DNA of 64,000 bases from NCBI GenBank assembly GCA_964058805.1, contig CAXKVV010002170.1, positions 186,001 through 250,000 of the forward strand. Direction: 5' to 3'. Position numbers and translations under genes: made by a program. Below are positions 49,205 through 60,665 of the stretch, one piece after another (the first letter of the stretch is position 1; every line of letters starts with the position of its first letter). The notes beneath the pieces were generated by a model that was not told the origin of the DNA, made no database searches, and was given only the letters and a program-made list of their open reading frames with translations. The DNA comes from Schoenoplectus triqueter (lineage: Eukaryota; Streptophyta; Magnoliopsida; Poales; Cyperaceae).

Positions 49205-51745
49205 GCCCGGACTCGTTTTCGGCGGTACCGAGGGCGTCGGGTCCCGTTTTCACGTTTTGCGCGCCCGGACTCGGTTTCGACGGTACCGAGGGCGTCGGGA
49301 CCCGTTTTCATGTTTTGCGCGCCCGGACCCTGTTTCGGCGTTACCGAGGGCGTCGGGTCCCGTTTTCATGTTTTGCGCTCCCCGACTCATTTTTGACGGT
49401 ACCGATGGCGTCGAGACCCGTTTTCATGTTTTGCGCTCTCGGACTCGTTTTCGGCGGTACCGAGGGCGTCGGGAACCGTTTTCATGTTTTACGCGCCCGG
49501 ACTCGATTTCGGCGGTACCGAGGGAGTCGTGTCCCGTTTTCATGTTTTGCGCGCTCGGTTTCGGCGGTACCGAGGGCGTCGGGTCCGTTTTCATGTTTTG
49601 CGCTCCCGGACTCGTTTTCGGCGGTACCGAGGGCGTCGGATCCCGTTTTCATGTTTTGCGCTCCCGGACTCGTTTTCGGCGGTACCGATGGCGTCGGGAC
49701 CCTTTTTCATGTTTTGCGCTCCCCGACTCATTTTCGACGGTACCGAGGGCGTCGGGACCCGTTTTCTTATTTTGCGCTCCCAGACTCGTTTTCGGCGGTA
49801 CCGAGGGCGTCGGGTCCCATTTTCATGTTTTGTGCGCCCAGACTCATTTTTGGAGGTACAGAGGGCGACGGGTCCCATTTTAATGTTTTGCGCGCCAAGA
49901 CTCGTTTTCGGCGGTTCCGAGGGCGTCGGGTCCCGTTTTCATGTTTTGCGTGCCCGGACTCGATTTCGAAGGTACCAAGTGCGTCGGGTCTCGTTATCTT
50001 AATTTGGGCGCTCGAACTCGTTTTCGGTGGTACCGAGGGCGTCGCGTCCCGTTTTCACGTTTTGCGCGCCCCGACTCATTTTCGACGGTACCGATGGCGT
50101 CGAGACCTGTTTTCATGTTTTGCGCTCTCGGACTCGTTTTCGGCGGTACCGAGGGCGTCGGGTCCCGTTTTCACATTTTGCGCGCCCCGAACTCGAATTC
50201 GGCGGTACCGAGGGAGTCGTGTCCCGTTTTCATGTTTTGCGCGCCCGGACTCGGTTTCGGCGGTACCGAGGGCGTCGGGTCCGTTTTCATGTTTTGCGCT
50301 CCCGGACTCGTTTTCAGCGGTACCGATGGCGTCGGGACCCGTTTTCATGTTTTGCGCTCCCTGACTCATTTTCGACGGTACCGAGGGCGTCAGGACCCGT
50401 TTTCTTGTTTTGCGCTCCCAGACTCGTTTTCGGCGGTACCGAGGGCGTCGGGTCCCGTTTTCATGTTTTGCGCGCCCAGACTCATTTTTGGAGGTACAGA
50501 GGGTGACGGGTCCCATTTTAATGTTTTGCGCGCCAAGACTCGTTTTCGGCGGTTCCGAGGGCGTCGGGTCCCGTTTTCATGTTTTGCGTGCCCGGACTCG
50601 ATTTCGAAGGTACCAAGTGCGTCGGGTCTCGTTTTCTTAATTTGGGCGCTCGAACTCGTTTTCGGTGGTACCGAGGGCGTCGGGTCCCGTTTTCACGTTT
50701 TGCGCGCCCCGACTCATTTTCGACGGTACCGATGGCGTCGAGACCTGTTTTCATGTTTTGCGCTCTAGGACTCGTTTTCGGCGGTACCGAGGGCGTCGGG
50801 TCCCGTTTTCACGTTTTGCGCGCCCCCGACTCGATTTCGGCGGTACCGAGGGAGTCGTGTCCCGTTTTCATGTTTTGCGCGCTCGGTTTCGGCGGTACCG
50901 AGGGCGTCGGGTCCGTTTTCATGTTTTCCGCTCCCGGACTCTTTTTCGGCGGTACCGATGGCGTCGGGACCTGTTTTCATGTTTGGCGCTCCCGGACTCG
51001 GTTTCGGCGGTACCGAGGGCGTCCGGTCCCGTTTTCATGTTTTGCGCTCCCGGACTCGGTTTCGGCGGCGCCGAGGGCGTCGGATCGTGTTTTCATGTTT
51101 TGCGCGCCCGGACTCGGTTTCGGCGGTAACGAGGGCGTCGGGACCTGTTTTCATGTTTTGCGTGCCCGGACCCGGTTTCGGTGGTACCGATGGCGTCAGG
51201 CTCCGTTTTCATGTTTTGCGCTCTCGGACTCGTTTTCGGCGGCGCCCAGGCTATCGGGTCCTGTTTTCATGTTTTGGGCGCCCGGACTCATTTTTGGAGG
51301 TACAGAGGGCGACGGGTCCCATTTTCATGTTTTGCGTGCCCGGACTCGATTTCGAAGGTACCGAGTGCGTCGGGTCTCGTTTTCTTAATTTGGGCGCTCG
51401 ACCTCATTTTCGGCGGTACCGAGGGCGTCGGGTCCCGTTTTCACGTTTTGCGCGCCCGGACTCGGTTTCAGCGGTACCGAGGGCGTCGGGACCCGTTTTC
51501 ATGTTTTGCGCGCCCGGACCCTGTTTCGGCGGTACCGAGGGAGTCTGGACCCGTTTTCATGTTTTACGCGCCCGGACTCGGTTTCAGCGGTACCGAGGGC
51601 GTCGGGTCATGTTTTCTTGTTTTGCGCTCCCTGACTCGTTTTCGGCGGTACTGACGGCGTCGGGACCCGTTTTCATGTTTTGCGCTCTCAGACTCGATTT
51701 CGGCAGTACCGAGGGCGTCCGGTCCCGTTTTCATGTTTTGCGCGC
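49205..51745 (+). repeat. 2.7-kb tandem duplication, right copy
   Basis: Partner of 46,480-49,035. The offset falls from 2,725 to 2,719 and then to 2,713 bp because two separate units each lack the same six bases (CCCGGA), at 49,549-49,560 and 50,877-50,886; the left copy is intact at both places. At the second site the preceding unit also reads CTCGATTTCGG, like the first site, where the left copy has CTCGAATTCGG. This points to conversion of one site by the other after the duplication. Confidence 0.85.
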
Positions 51746-53300
51746 CCGAACACGGTTTCGGCGGTACCGAGGGCGTCGGGTCCCATTTTCATGTTTTGCG
51801 CTCCCGGACTCGGTTTCGGCGGTGCCGAGGGCGTCGGGTCCCGTTTTCATGTTTTGCGCTCCCGGACTCATTTTTGGCGGTACCGAGGGAGTCGGGTCCC
51901 GTTTTCATGTTTTACACGCCCGGACTCGGTTTCGGCGGTACCGAGGGCGTCGGGTCCCGTTTTCTTGTTTTGCGCTCCCTGACTCGTTTTCGGCGGTACT
52001 GACGGCGTCGGGACCCATTTTCATGTTTTGCGCTCTCGGACTCGATTTCGGCAGTACCGAGGGCGTCCGGTCCCGTTTTCATGTTTTGCGCTCCCGGACT
52101 TGTTTTCGGCGGTACCGACGAAGTCGGGTCCCGTTTTCATGTCTTGTGCTCCCTGACACGTTTTCGGCGGTACCGATGGCGTCGAGACCCGTTTTCATGT
52201 TTTGAGCTCGCGGACTCGTTTTCGGCGGCGCCGAGGGCGTCGGGTCTCGTCTTCATGTTTTGCGCGCCCGGACTCGGTTTCGGCGGTACCGAGGGCGTCG
52301 GGAAATGTTTTCATGTTTTGCGCACCCGGACTCGGTTTCGGCGGTACCGAGAGCGTCGGGTCCCGTTTTCATGTTTTGCGCTCCCGGACTCGAATTCGGC
52401 GGTACCGAGGGAGTCGTGTCCCGTTTTCATGTTTTGCGCGCCCGGACTCGGTTTCGGCGGTACCGAGGGCGTCGGGTCCGTTTTCATGTTTTCCGCTCCC
52501 GGACTCTTTTTCGGCGGTACCGATGGCGTCGGGACCCGTTTTCATGTTTTGCGCTCCCGGACTCGGTTTCGGCGGTACCGAGGGCGTCCGGTCCCGTTTT
52601 CATGTTTTGCGCTCCCGGACTCGGTTTCGGCGGTGCCGAGGGCGTCGGATCGCGTTTTCATGTTTTGCGCGCCCGGACTCGGTTTCGGCGGTATCGAGGG
52701 CGTCGGGACCTGTTTTCATGTTTTGCGAGCCTGGACCCGGTTTCGGTGGTACCGATGGCGTCAAGACCCGTTTTCATGTTTTGCGCTCTCGGACTCGTTT
52801 TCGGCGGCGCCGAGGCTATCGGGTCCTGTTTTCATGTTTTGGGCGCCCGGACTCATTTTTGGAGGTACAGAGGGCGACGGGTCCCATTTTCATGTTTTGC
52901 GCGCCCGGACTCGTTTTCGGCGGTACCGAGGGCGTCGTGTCCTGTTTTCATGTTTTGCGTGCCCGGACTCGATTTCGAAGGTACCGAGTGCGTCGGGTCT
53001 CGTTTTCTTAATTTGGGCGATCGAACTCATTTTCGGCGGTACCGAGGGCGTCGGATCCCGTTTTCACGTTTTGCGCGCCCGGACTCGGTTTCAGCGGTAC
53101 CGAGGGCGTCGGGACCCGTGTTCATGTTTTGCGCGCCCGGACCCTGTTTCGGCGGTACCGAGGGAGTCTGGACCCGTTTTCATGTTTTACGCGCCCGGAC
53201 TCGGTTTCGGCGGTACCGAGGGCGTCGGGTCCCGTTTTCTTGTTTTGCGCTCCCTGACTCGTTTTCGGCGGTACTGACGGCGTCGGGACCCGTTTTCATG
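51745..53300 (+). repeat. HOR-like run in right flank
   Basis: The marker unit with GACGAAGTCGGG recurs at 52,081, followed by HOR-order monomers 2-5, then a jump to the GAATTC monomer (12) near 52,390 and on through monomers 13-27 with substitutions (GGGAAATGTTTTC near 52,302, TTTTGCGAGCCTGGACC near 52,725). It is a diverged, partly deleted subunit outside the homogenised core. No gene is seen. Confidence 0.65.
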
Positions 53301-55645
53301 TTTTGCGCTCTCGGACTCGATTTCGGCAGTACCGAGGGCGTCCGGTCCCGTTTTCATGTTTTGCGCGCCCGAACACGGTTTCGGCGGTACCGAGGGCGTC
53401 GGGTCCCATTTTCATGTTTTGCGCTATCGGAATCGTTTTCGGCGGTACCGAGGGCGTCGGATCCCGTTTTCAAGTTTTGCGCTCCCGGACTCGGTTTCGG
53501 CGGTGCAGAGGGCGTCGGGTCCCGTTTTCATGTTTTGCGCTCCCGGACTCATTTTCGGCGGCGCCGAGGCTGTCGGGTCCTGTTTTCATGTTTTGCGCGC
53601 CCGAACTCGTTTTCGGCGGTTCCGAGGGTGTCGGGTCCCGTTTTCATGTTTTGCGTGCCCGGACTCGATTTCGAAGGTACCAAGTGCGTCGGGTCTCGTT
53701 TTCTTAATTTGGGCGCTCGAACTCGTTTTCGGCGGTACCGAGGGCGTCGGGTCCCGTTTTCACGTTTTGCGCGCCCGGTCTCGGTTTCGGCAGTACCGAG
53801 GGCGTCGGGACCCGTTTTCATGTTTTGCGCGCCCGGACCCTGTTTCGGCGGTACCGAGGGCGTCGGGTCCCGTTTTCATGTTTTGCGCGCCCGGACCCGG
53901 TTTCGGCGGTACCGAGGGCGTCGGGTCCCGTTTTCATGTTTTGCGCCCTCGGAATCGGTTTCGGCGGTACCGAGGGCGTCGGGTCCCGTTTTCATGTTTT
54001 GCGCGCCCGGACCCTCTTTCGGCGCTACCGATGGCGTCGTTACCCGTTTTCATGTTTTGCGCTCCCGGACTCGGATTCGGCAGTACCGAGGGCGTCGGGT
54101 CCCGTTTTCATGTTTTGCGCTCCCAGAATCGTTTTCGGTGGTACCGAGGGCGTCGGGTCCCGTTTTCATGTTTTCCGCTCCCGGACTCGGTTTCGGCCGT
54201 ATCGAGGGCGTCGGGTCCCGTTTTCATGTTTTGCGCTCCCGGACTCGTTTTCGGCGGTACCGAGGGCGTCGGGTCCCGTTTTGATGTTGTGCGCTCCCGG
54301 ACTCGTTTTCGGCGGTACCGATGGCGTCGTTTCCCGTTTTCATGATTTGCGCTCTCGGACTCGGTTTCGGCCGTAGCGAGGGCGTCGGGTCCCGTTTTGA
54401 TTTTGTGCGCTCCCGGACTCATTTTCGGCGGTACCGAGGGAGTCGGTACCCGTTTTCATGTTTTGCGCTCTCGGACTCGGTTTCGGCGGTACCGAGGGCG
54501 TCGGGTCCCTTTTTCATGTTTTGCGCTCCCGGAATCGTTTTCGGCGGTACCGAGGACGTCGGGTCCCGTTTTCATGTTTTGCGCTCCCGGACTTGTATTC
54601 GGCGGTACCGAGGTCGTCGGGTCCCGTTTTCATGTTTTGCGCTCCCGGACTTGTTTTCGGCGGTACCGTGGAAGTCGGGTCCCGTTTTCATGTCTTGTGC
54701 TCCCTGACACGTTTTCGGCGGTACCGATGGCGTCGAGACCCGTTTTCATGTTTTGCGCTCGCGGACTCGTTTTCGGCGGCGCCGAGGGCTTCGTGTCTCG
54801 TTTTCATGTTTTGCGCGCCCGGACTCGATTTCAGCGGTACCGAGGGCGTCGGGACCCGTTTTCATGTTTTGCGCGCCCGGACCCGGTTTCGGTGGTTCCG
54901 AGGGAGTCGTGTCCCGTTTTCCTGTTTTGCGCGCCCGGACTCGGTTTCGGCGGTACTGAGGGCGTCGGGTGCCGTTTTCATGTTTTGCGCTCCCGGACTC
55001 ATTTTTGGAGGTACAGAGGGCGACGGGTCCCATTTTCATGTTTTGCGCGCCCGGACTCGTTTTCGGCGGTACCGAGGGCGTCGTGTCCCGTTTTCATGTT
55101 TTGCGTGCCCGGTCTCGATTTCGAACGTACCGAGTGCGTCGGGTCTCGTTTTCTTAATTTGGGCGGTCGAACTCATTTTCGGCGGTACCGAGGGCGTCGG
55201 GTCCCGTTTTCATGTTTTGCGCTCCCGGACTCGTTTTCGGCGGTACCGAGGGCGTCGGGTCCCGTTTTGATGTTGTGCGCTCCCGGACTCGTTTTCGGCG
55301 GTACCGAGGGCGTCGGGTCCCGTTTTCAAGTTTTGCGCTTCCGGACTCGGTTTCGGCGGTACCGAGGGCGTCGGGTCCCGTTTTCATGTTTTGCGCTCCC
55401 AGACCCGTTTTTGGCGGTACCGAGGCCGTCGCGTCCCGTTTTCATGTTTTGCGCTCCCAGACTCGTTTTTGGCGGTACCGAGGGCGTCGGGTCCCGTTTT
55501 CATGTTTTGGGCGCCCGGACCCTGTTTCGGCGGTACCGAGAGCGTCGGGTCCCGTTTTCATGTTTTGGGCGCCCGGACCCTGTTTCGGCCGTACCGAGGG
55601 CGTCGGGTCCCGTTTTCATGTTTTGCGCTCCCAGACTCGTTTTCG
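53300..55645 (+). repeat. right flank block collinear with 15.6-18.6 kb
   Basis: Order matches the left domain in the same orientation: CGGCAGTACCGAGG unit (53,320), CGAACACGG unit, GGAATCG unit, TTTTCAAGTTTTGCGC unit with GGTGC (near 53,470), GGTTCCGAGGGTGTC unit, GATTTCGAAGG plus TTAATTTGGGCG pair, GACCCTG units, then TCGTTACCCG, GATGTTGTGCGC and GGGCGCCCGGACCCTG units. The run near 54,640 has GTGGAAGTCGGG, another relative of the HOR marker. The last 320 bp before 55,646 carry private variants that are also found in the inverted arm. Confidence 0.7.
55335..55437 (+). repeat. palindrome arm, left: private two-unit haplotype
   Basis: Two consecutive units carry GCGCTTCCGG (55,335-55,344) and GAGGCCGTCGCGTCCC (ending 55,437). 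I saw this combination in only one other place, in inverted orientation at 55,809-55,911, with identical 89-bp spacing between the two variants. Both blocks are equidistant from position 55,623. They therefore act as the two arms of a palindrome centred about 23 bases from the strand switch. Confidence 0.8.
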
Positions 55646-55685
55646 CCCTCTATACCTCCAAAAATGAGTCTGGGCGCGCAAAACA
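55620..55685. other. strand-switch junction of the satellite array
   Basis: Plus-orientation sequence ends as GCTCCCAGACTCGTTTTCG at 55,645; from 55,646 the reverse-complement array starts as CCCTCTATACCTCC followed by AAAAATGAGTCTGGGC. No unrelated bases lie between. The join falls inside the monomer, so neither side has a complete unit there. Around the join, GACTCGTTTT and AAAAATGAGTC form the arms of an imperfect inverted repeat with a loop of about 15 bases. A single base, CTATACC for the usual CTGTACC, is private to the joined unit. Confidence 0.93.
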
Positions 55686-55808
55686 TGAAAACGGGACCCG
55701 ACGCCCTCGGTACCGCCGAAAACGAGTCTGGGAGCGCAAAACAAGAAAACGGGTCCCGACGCCCTCGGTACCGTCGAAAATGAGTCGGGGAGCGCAAAAC
55801 ATGAAAAC

Positions 55809-55911
55809 GGGACGCGACGGCCTCGGTACCGCCAAAAACGAGTCTGGGAGCGCAAAACATGAAAACGGGACCCGACGCCCTCGGTACCGCCGAAACCGAG
55901 TCCGGAAGCGC
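55809..55911 (-). repeat. palindrome arm, right: same private haplotype inverted
   Basis: On the plus strand GGGACGCGACGGCC (55,809-55,822) and CCGGAAGCGC (55,902-55,911) are the exact reverse complements of the left-arm variants at 55,424-55,437 and 55,335-55,344. Units between this block and the junction differ from those on the left (a GGGGAGCG unit and a CAGACTCG unit here, GGGCGCCCGGACCCTG units there), so the two sides are not simple mirror images. Confidence 0.8.
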
Positions 55912-58900
55912 AAAAATTGAAAACGGGACCCGACGCCCTCGGTACCGCCGAAAACGATTCCGGGAGCGCAAAACATGAAAACGGGACCCGACGCCCTCGG
56001 TTCCGCCGAAACCGAGTTCGGGCGCGCAAAACATGAAAACGGGACCGGACGCCCTCGGTACTGCCGAAATCGAGTCCGAGAGCGCAAAACATGTAAACGG
56101 GTCCCGACGCCCTCGGTACCGCCGAAACCGAGTCCGGGCGCGCAAAACCTGAAAACGGGACCCGACGCCCTCGGTACCGCTGAAAACGAGTCCGGGCGCG
56201 CAAAACATGAAAATGGGACCCGTCGCCCTCTGTACCTCCAAAAATGAGTCCGGCCGCCCAAAACATGGAAACAGGACACGACTGCCTCGGCGCCGCCGAA
56301 AACGAGTCCGAGAGCGCAAAACATGAAAACGGGTCCTGACGCCATCGGTACCACCGAAACCGGGTCCGGGCGCGCAAAACATGAAAACAGGTCCCGACGC
56401 CCTCGTTACCGCCGAAACCGAGTCCGGGCGCGCAAAACATGAAAACGCGACCCGACGCCCTCGGCGCCGCCGAAACCGAGTCCGGGAGCGCAAAACAAGA
56501 AAACGGGACCCGACGCCATCGGTACCGTCGAAAATGAGTCGGGGAGCGCAAAACATGAAAACGGGACCGGACGCCCTCGGTACCGCCGAAACCGAGTCCG
56601 GGAGCGCAAAACATGAAAACGGGTCCCGACGCCATCGGTACCGCCGAAAAAGAGTCCGGGAGCGCAAAACATGAAAACGGACCCGACGCCCTCGGTACCG
56701 CCGAAACCGAGTCCGGGCGCGCAAAACATGAAAACGGGACACGACTCCCTCGGTACCGCCGAAATCGAGTCCGAAGCGCGCAAAACGTGAAAACGAGACC
56801 CGACGCCCTCGGTACCGCCGAAAACGAGTCCGAGAGCGCAAAACATGAAAACGGGTCTCGATGCCATCGGTACCGTCGAAAATGAGTCGGGGCGCGCAAA
56901 ACGTGAAAACGGGACCCGACGCCCTCGGTACCACCGAAAACGAGTTCGAGCGCCCAAATTAAGAAAACGAGACCCGACGCACTTGGTACCTTCGAAATCG
57001 AGTCCGGGCACGCAAAACATGAAAACGGGACCCGACGCCCTCGGAACCGCCGAAAACTAGTCCGGGCGCGCAAAACATTAAAATGGGACCCGTCGCCCTC
57101 TGTACCTCCAAAAATGAGTCTGGGCGCGCAAAACACGAAAACGGGACCCGACGCCCTCGGTACCGCCGAAACCGAGTCCGAGAGCGCAAAACATGAAATT
57201 GGGTACCGACTCCCTCGGTACCGCCGAAAATGAGTCCTGGAGCGCAAAACATGAAAACGGGACCCGACGCCCTCGGTACTGCCGAAACCGAGTCCGAGAG
57301 CGCAAAACATGAAAACGGGTAACGACGCCATCGGTACCGCCGAAAACGAGTCCGGGAGCGCACAACATCAAAATGGGACCCGACGCCCTCGGTACCGCCG
57401 AAAACGAGTCCGGGAGCGCAAAACATGAAAACAGGACCCGACGCCCTCGGTTAGGCCGAAACCGAGTCCGGGAGCGAAAAATATGAAAACGGGACCCGAC
57501 GCCCTCGGTACGGCCGAAACAGGGTCCGGGCGCCCAAAACATGAAAACGGGACCCGACGCTGTCGGTACCGCCGAAACAGGGTCCGGGCGCCCAAAACAT
57601 AAAAACGGGACCCGACGCCCTCGGTACTGCCGAAACCGAGTCCGGGAGCGCAAAACATGAAAACGGGTAACGACGCCCTCGGTACCGCCGAAAACGAGTC
57701 CGGGAGCGCAAAACATGAAAACGGGACCCGACGCCCTCGGTACGGCCGAAACCGAGTCCGGGCGCGCAAAACGTGAAAACGGGACCCGACGCCCTCGGTA
57801 CCGCCGAAAATGAGTTCGAGCGCCCAAATTAAGAAAATGAGACCCGACGCACTCGGTACCTTCGAAATCGAGACCGGGCACGCAAAACATGAAAACGGGA
57901 CACGACGCCCTCGGTACCGCCGAAAACGAGTCCGGGCGCGCAAAACATGAAAATGGGACCCGTCGCCCTCTGTACCTCCAAAAATGAGTCCGGGAGCGCA
58001 AAACATGAAAACGGGACCCGACGCTCTCGGTACCGCCGAAACCGAGTCCGGGCGCGCAAAACATGAAAACGGGACACGACTCCCTCGGTACCGCCGAAAT
58101 CGAGTCCGGGGCGCGCAAAACGTGAAAACGGGACCCGACGCCCTCGGTACCGCCGAAAACGAGTCCGAGAGCGCAAAACATGAAAACGGGTCTCGACGCC
58201 ATCGGTACCGTCGAAAATGAGTCGGGGCGCGGAAAACGTGAAAACGGGACCCGACGCCCTCGGTACCACCGAAAACGAGTTCGAGCGCCCAAATTAAGAA
58301 AACGAGACCCGACGCACTTGGTACCATCGAAATCGAGTCCGGGCACGCAAAACATGAAAACGGGACCCGACGCCCTCGGAACCGCCGAAAACGAGTCCGG
58401 GCGCGCAAAACATTAAAATGGGACCCGTCGCCCTCTGTACCTCCAAAAATGAGTCTGGGCGCGCAAAACATGAAAACGTGACCCGACGCCCTCGGTACCG
58501 CCGAAAACGAGTCTGGGAGCGCAAAATAAGAAAACGGGTCCCGACGCCCTCGGTACCGTCGAAAATGAGTCGGGGAGCGCAAAACATGAAAACGGGTCCC
58601 GACGCCATCGGTACCGCCGAAAACGAGTCCGGGAGCGCAACACATGAAAACGGGATCCGACGCCCTCGGTACCGCCGAAAACGAGTCCGGGAGCGCAAAA
58701 CATGAAAACGGACCCGACGCCCTCGGTACCGCCGAAACCGAGTCCGGGCGCGCAAAACATGAAAACGGGACACGACTCCCTCGGTACCGCCGAAATCGAG
58801 TCCGGGCGCGTAAAACATGAAAACGGGTCCCGACGCCCTCGGTACCGCCAAAAACGAGTCCGGGAGCGCACAACATGAAAACGGGTCTCGACGCCATCGG

Positions 58901-60653
58901 TACCGTCAAAAATGAGTCGGGGAGCGCAAAACATGAAAACGGGACCCGACGCCCTCGGTAACGCCGAAACAGGGTCCAGGCGCGCAAAACATTAAAACGG
59001 GTCCCGACGCCCTCGGTACCGTCGAAACTGAGTCCGGGCGCGCAAAACGTGAAAACAGGACCCGACGCCCTCGGTACCGCCGAAAACGAGGTCGAGCGCC
59101 CAAACTAAGAAAACGAGACCCGACGCACTCGGTACCTTCGAAATCGAGACCGGGCACGCAAAACATGAAAACGGGACACGACGCCCTCGGTACCGCCGAA
59201 AACGAGTCCGGGCGCGCAAAACATGAAAATGGGAACCGTCGCCCTCTGTACCTCCCAAAATGAGTCCGGGAGCGCAAAACATGAAAACGGGACCCGACGC
59301 TCTCGGTACCGCCGAAACCGAGTCCGGGCGCGCAAAATATGAAAACGCGTCCCGACGCCCTCGGTACCGCCGAAACCGAGTCCGGGCGCGCAAAACATGA
59401 AGACGAGACCCGACGCCCTCGGCGCCGACGAAAACGAGTCCGCGAGCGCAAAACATGAAAACGGGTCTCGACGCCATCGGTACCGCCGAAAACGTGTCCG
59501 GGGGCACAAGACATGAAAACGGGACCCGACTTCCTCGGTACCGCCGAAAACAAGTCCGGGAGCGCAAAACATGAAAACGGGACCCGACGCCCTCGGTACC
59601 GCCCAAAACATGTCCGGGAGCGTAAAACATGAAAACGGGACCCGACGCCCTCGGTACCGCCGAAACCAAGTCCGGGAGCGCAAAACATGAAAACGGGACC
59701 CGACGCCCTCGGCACCGCCGAAAACGATTCCGGGAGCGCAAAACATGAAAACGGGACCCGACGCTCTCGGTACCGCCGAAACCGAGTCCGGGCGCGCAAA
59801 ACATGAAAACGGGTCCCGACGCCCTCGGTACCGCCGAAACCGAGTCCGGGCGCGCATAACATGAAGACGAGACCCGACGCCCTCGGCGCCGCCGAAAACG
59901 AGTCCGCGAGCGCAAAACATGAAAACGGGTCTCGACGCCATCGGTACCGCCGAAAACGTGTCCGGGGGCACAAGACATGAAAACGGGACCCGACTTCCTC
60001 GGTACCGCCGAAAACAAGTCCGGGAGCGCAAAACATGAAAACGGGACCCGACGCCCACAGTACCGCCGAAAACATGTCCGGGAGCGCAAAACATGAAAAC
60101 GGGACCCGACGCCCTCGGTACCGCCGAAAACAAGTCCGGGAACGCAAAACATGAAAACGGGACTCGACGCCCTCGGTACCGCCGAAAACGATTTCGGGAG
60201 CGCAAAACATGAAAACGGGACCCGACGCCCTCGGTACCGCCGAAACCGAGTCCGAGAGCGCAAAACATGAAATTGGGTACCGACTCCCTCGGTACCACCG
60301 AAAATGAGTCCTGGAAAGCAAAACATGAAAACGGGACCCGAGGCCCTCGGTACTGCCGAAACCGAGTCCGAGAGCGCAAAACATGAAAACGGGTAACGAC
60401 GCCATCGGTACCGCCGAAAACGAGTCCGGGAGCGCACAACATCAAAACGGGACCCGACACCCACGGTACCGCCGAAAACGAGTCCGGGAGCGAAAAACAT
60501 GAAAACAGGACCCGACGCCCTCGGTACGGCCGAAACCGAGTCCGGGAGCGAAAAACATGAAAACAGGACCCGACGCCCTCGGTACGGCCGAAACAGGGTC
60601 CAGGCGCCCAAAACATGAAAACGGGACCCGACGCCCTCGGTGCTGCCGAAACC

Positions 60654-60665
60654 GAGTCCGAGTCC
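60654..60665 (-). repeat. 6-bp tandem duplication inside a monomer
   Basis: GAGTCC is present twice in direct succession, making a 64-bp unit in the inverted arm. It affects the same CGGACTC element that loses six bases at 49,549 and 50,877. A short slippage event is the simplest reading. Confidence 0.85.

Larger units (their letters stand above)
1..55645 (+). repeat. 58-bp satellite array, monomer strand on plus
   Basis: Tandem 58-bp units follow each other without a break. Unit landmarks in order are ATGTTTTGCG, a variable GCGC(T/G)CCCGGACTC, the block TTTCGGCGGTACCGAGGGCG, and GTCGGGTCCCGTTTTC. Variation is concentrated at a few sites: CTCC or CGCC or GTGCC near base 10; ACTCG, ACTCA, ACTTG or ACCCTG near base 20; ACCGAGG, ACCGATGG or GCGCCGAGG near base 35; and GGGTCCC, GGGACCC, GTGTCCC or GAGACCC near base 48. 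Combinations of these define recurring monomer types, which makes higher-order structure readable. I see no gene, RNA gene, transposon or unique spacer anywhere in this stretch. Function is unknown; a structural heterochromatin role is inference from array size only. Confidence 0.98.

Noticed and set aside
54397..55920. Apparent chimeric ORF crossing the strand switch, with one peptide type before and another after
   Set aside because: It simply reads the plus-orientation repeat into the inverted repeat. Both parts are satellite translations.
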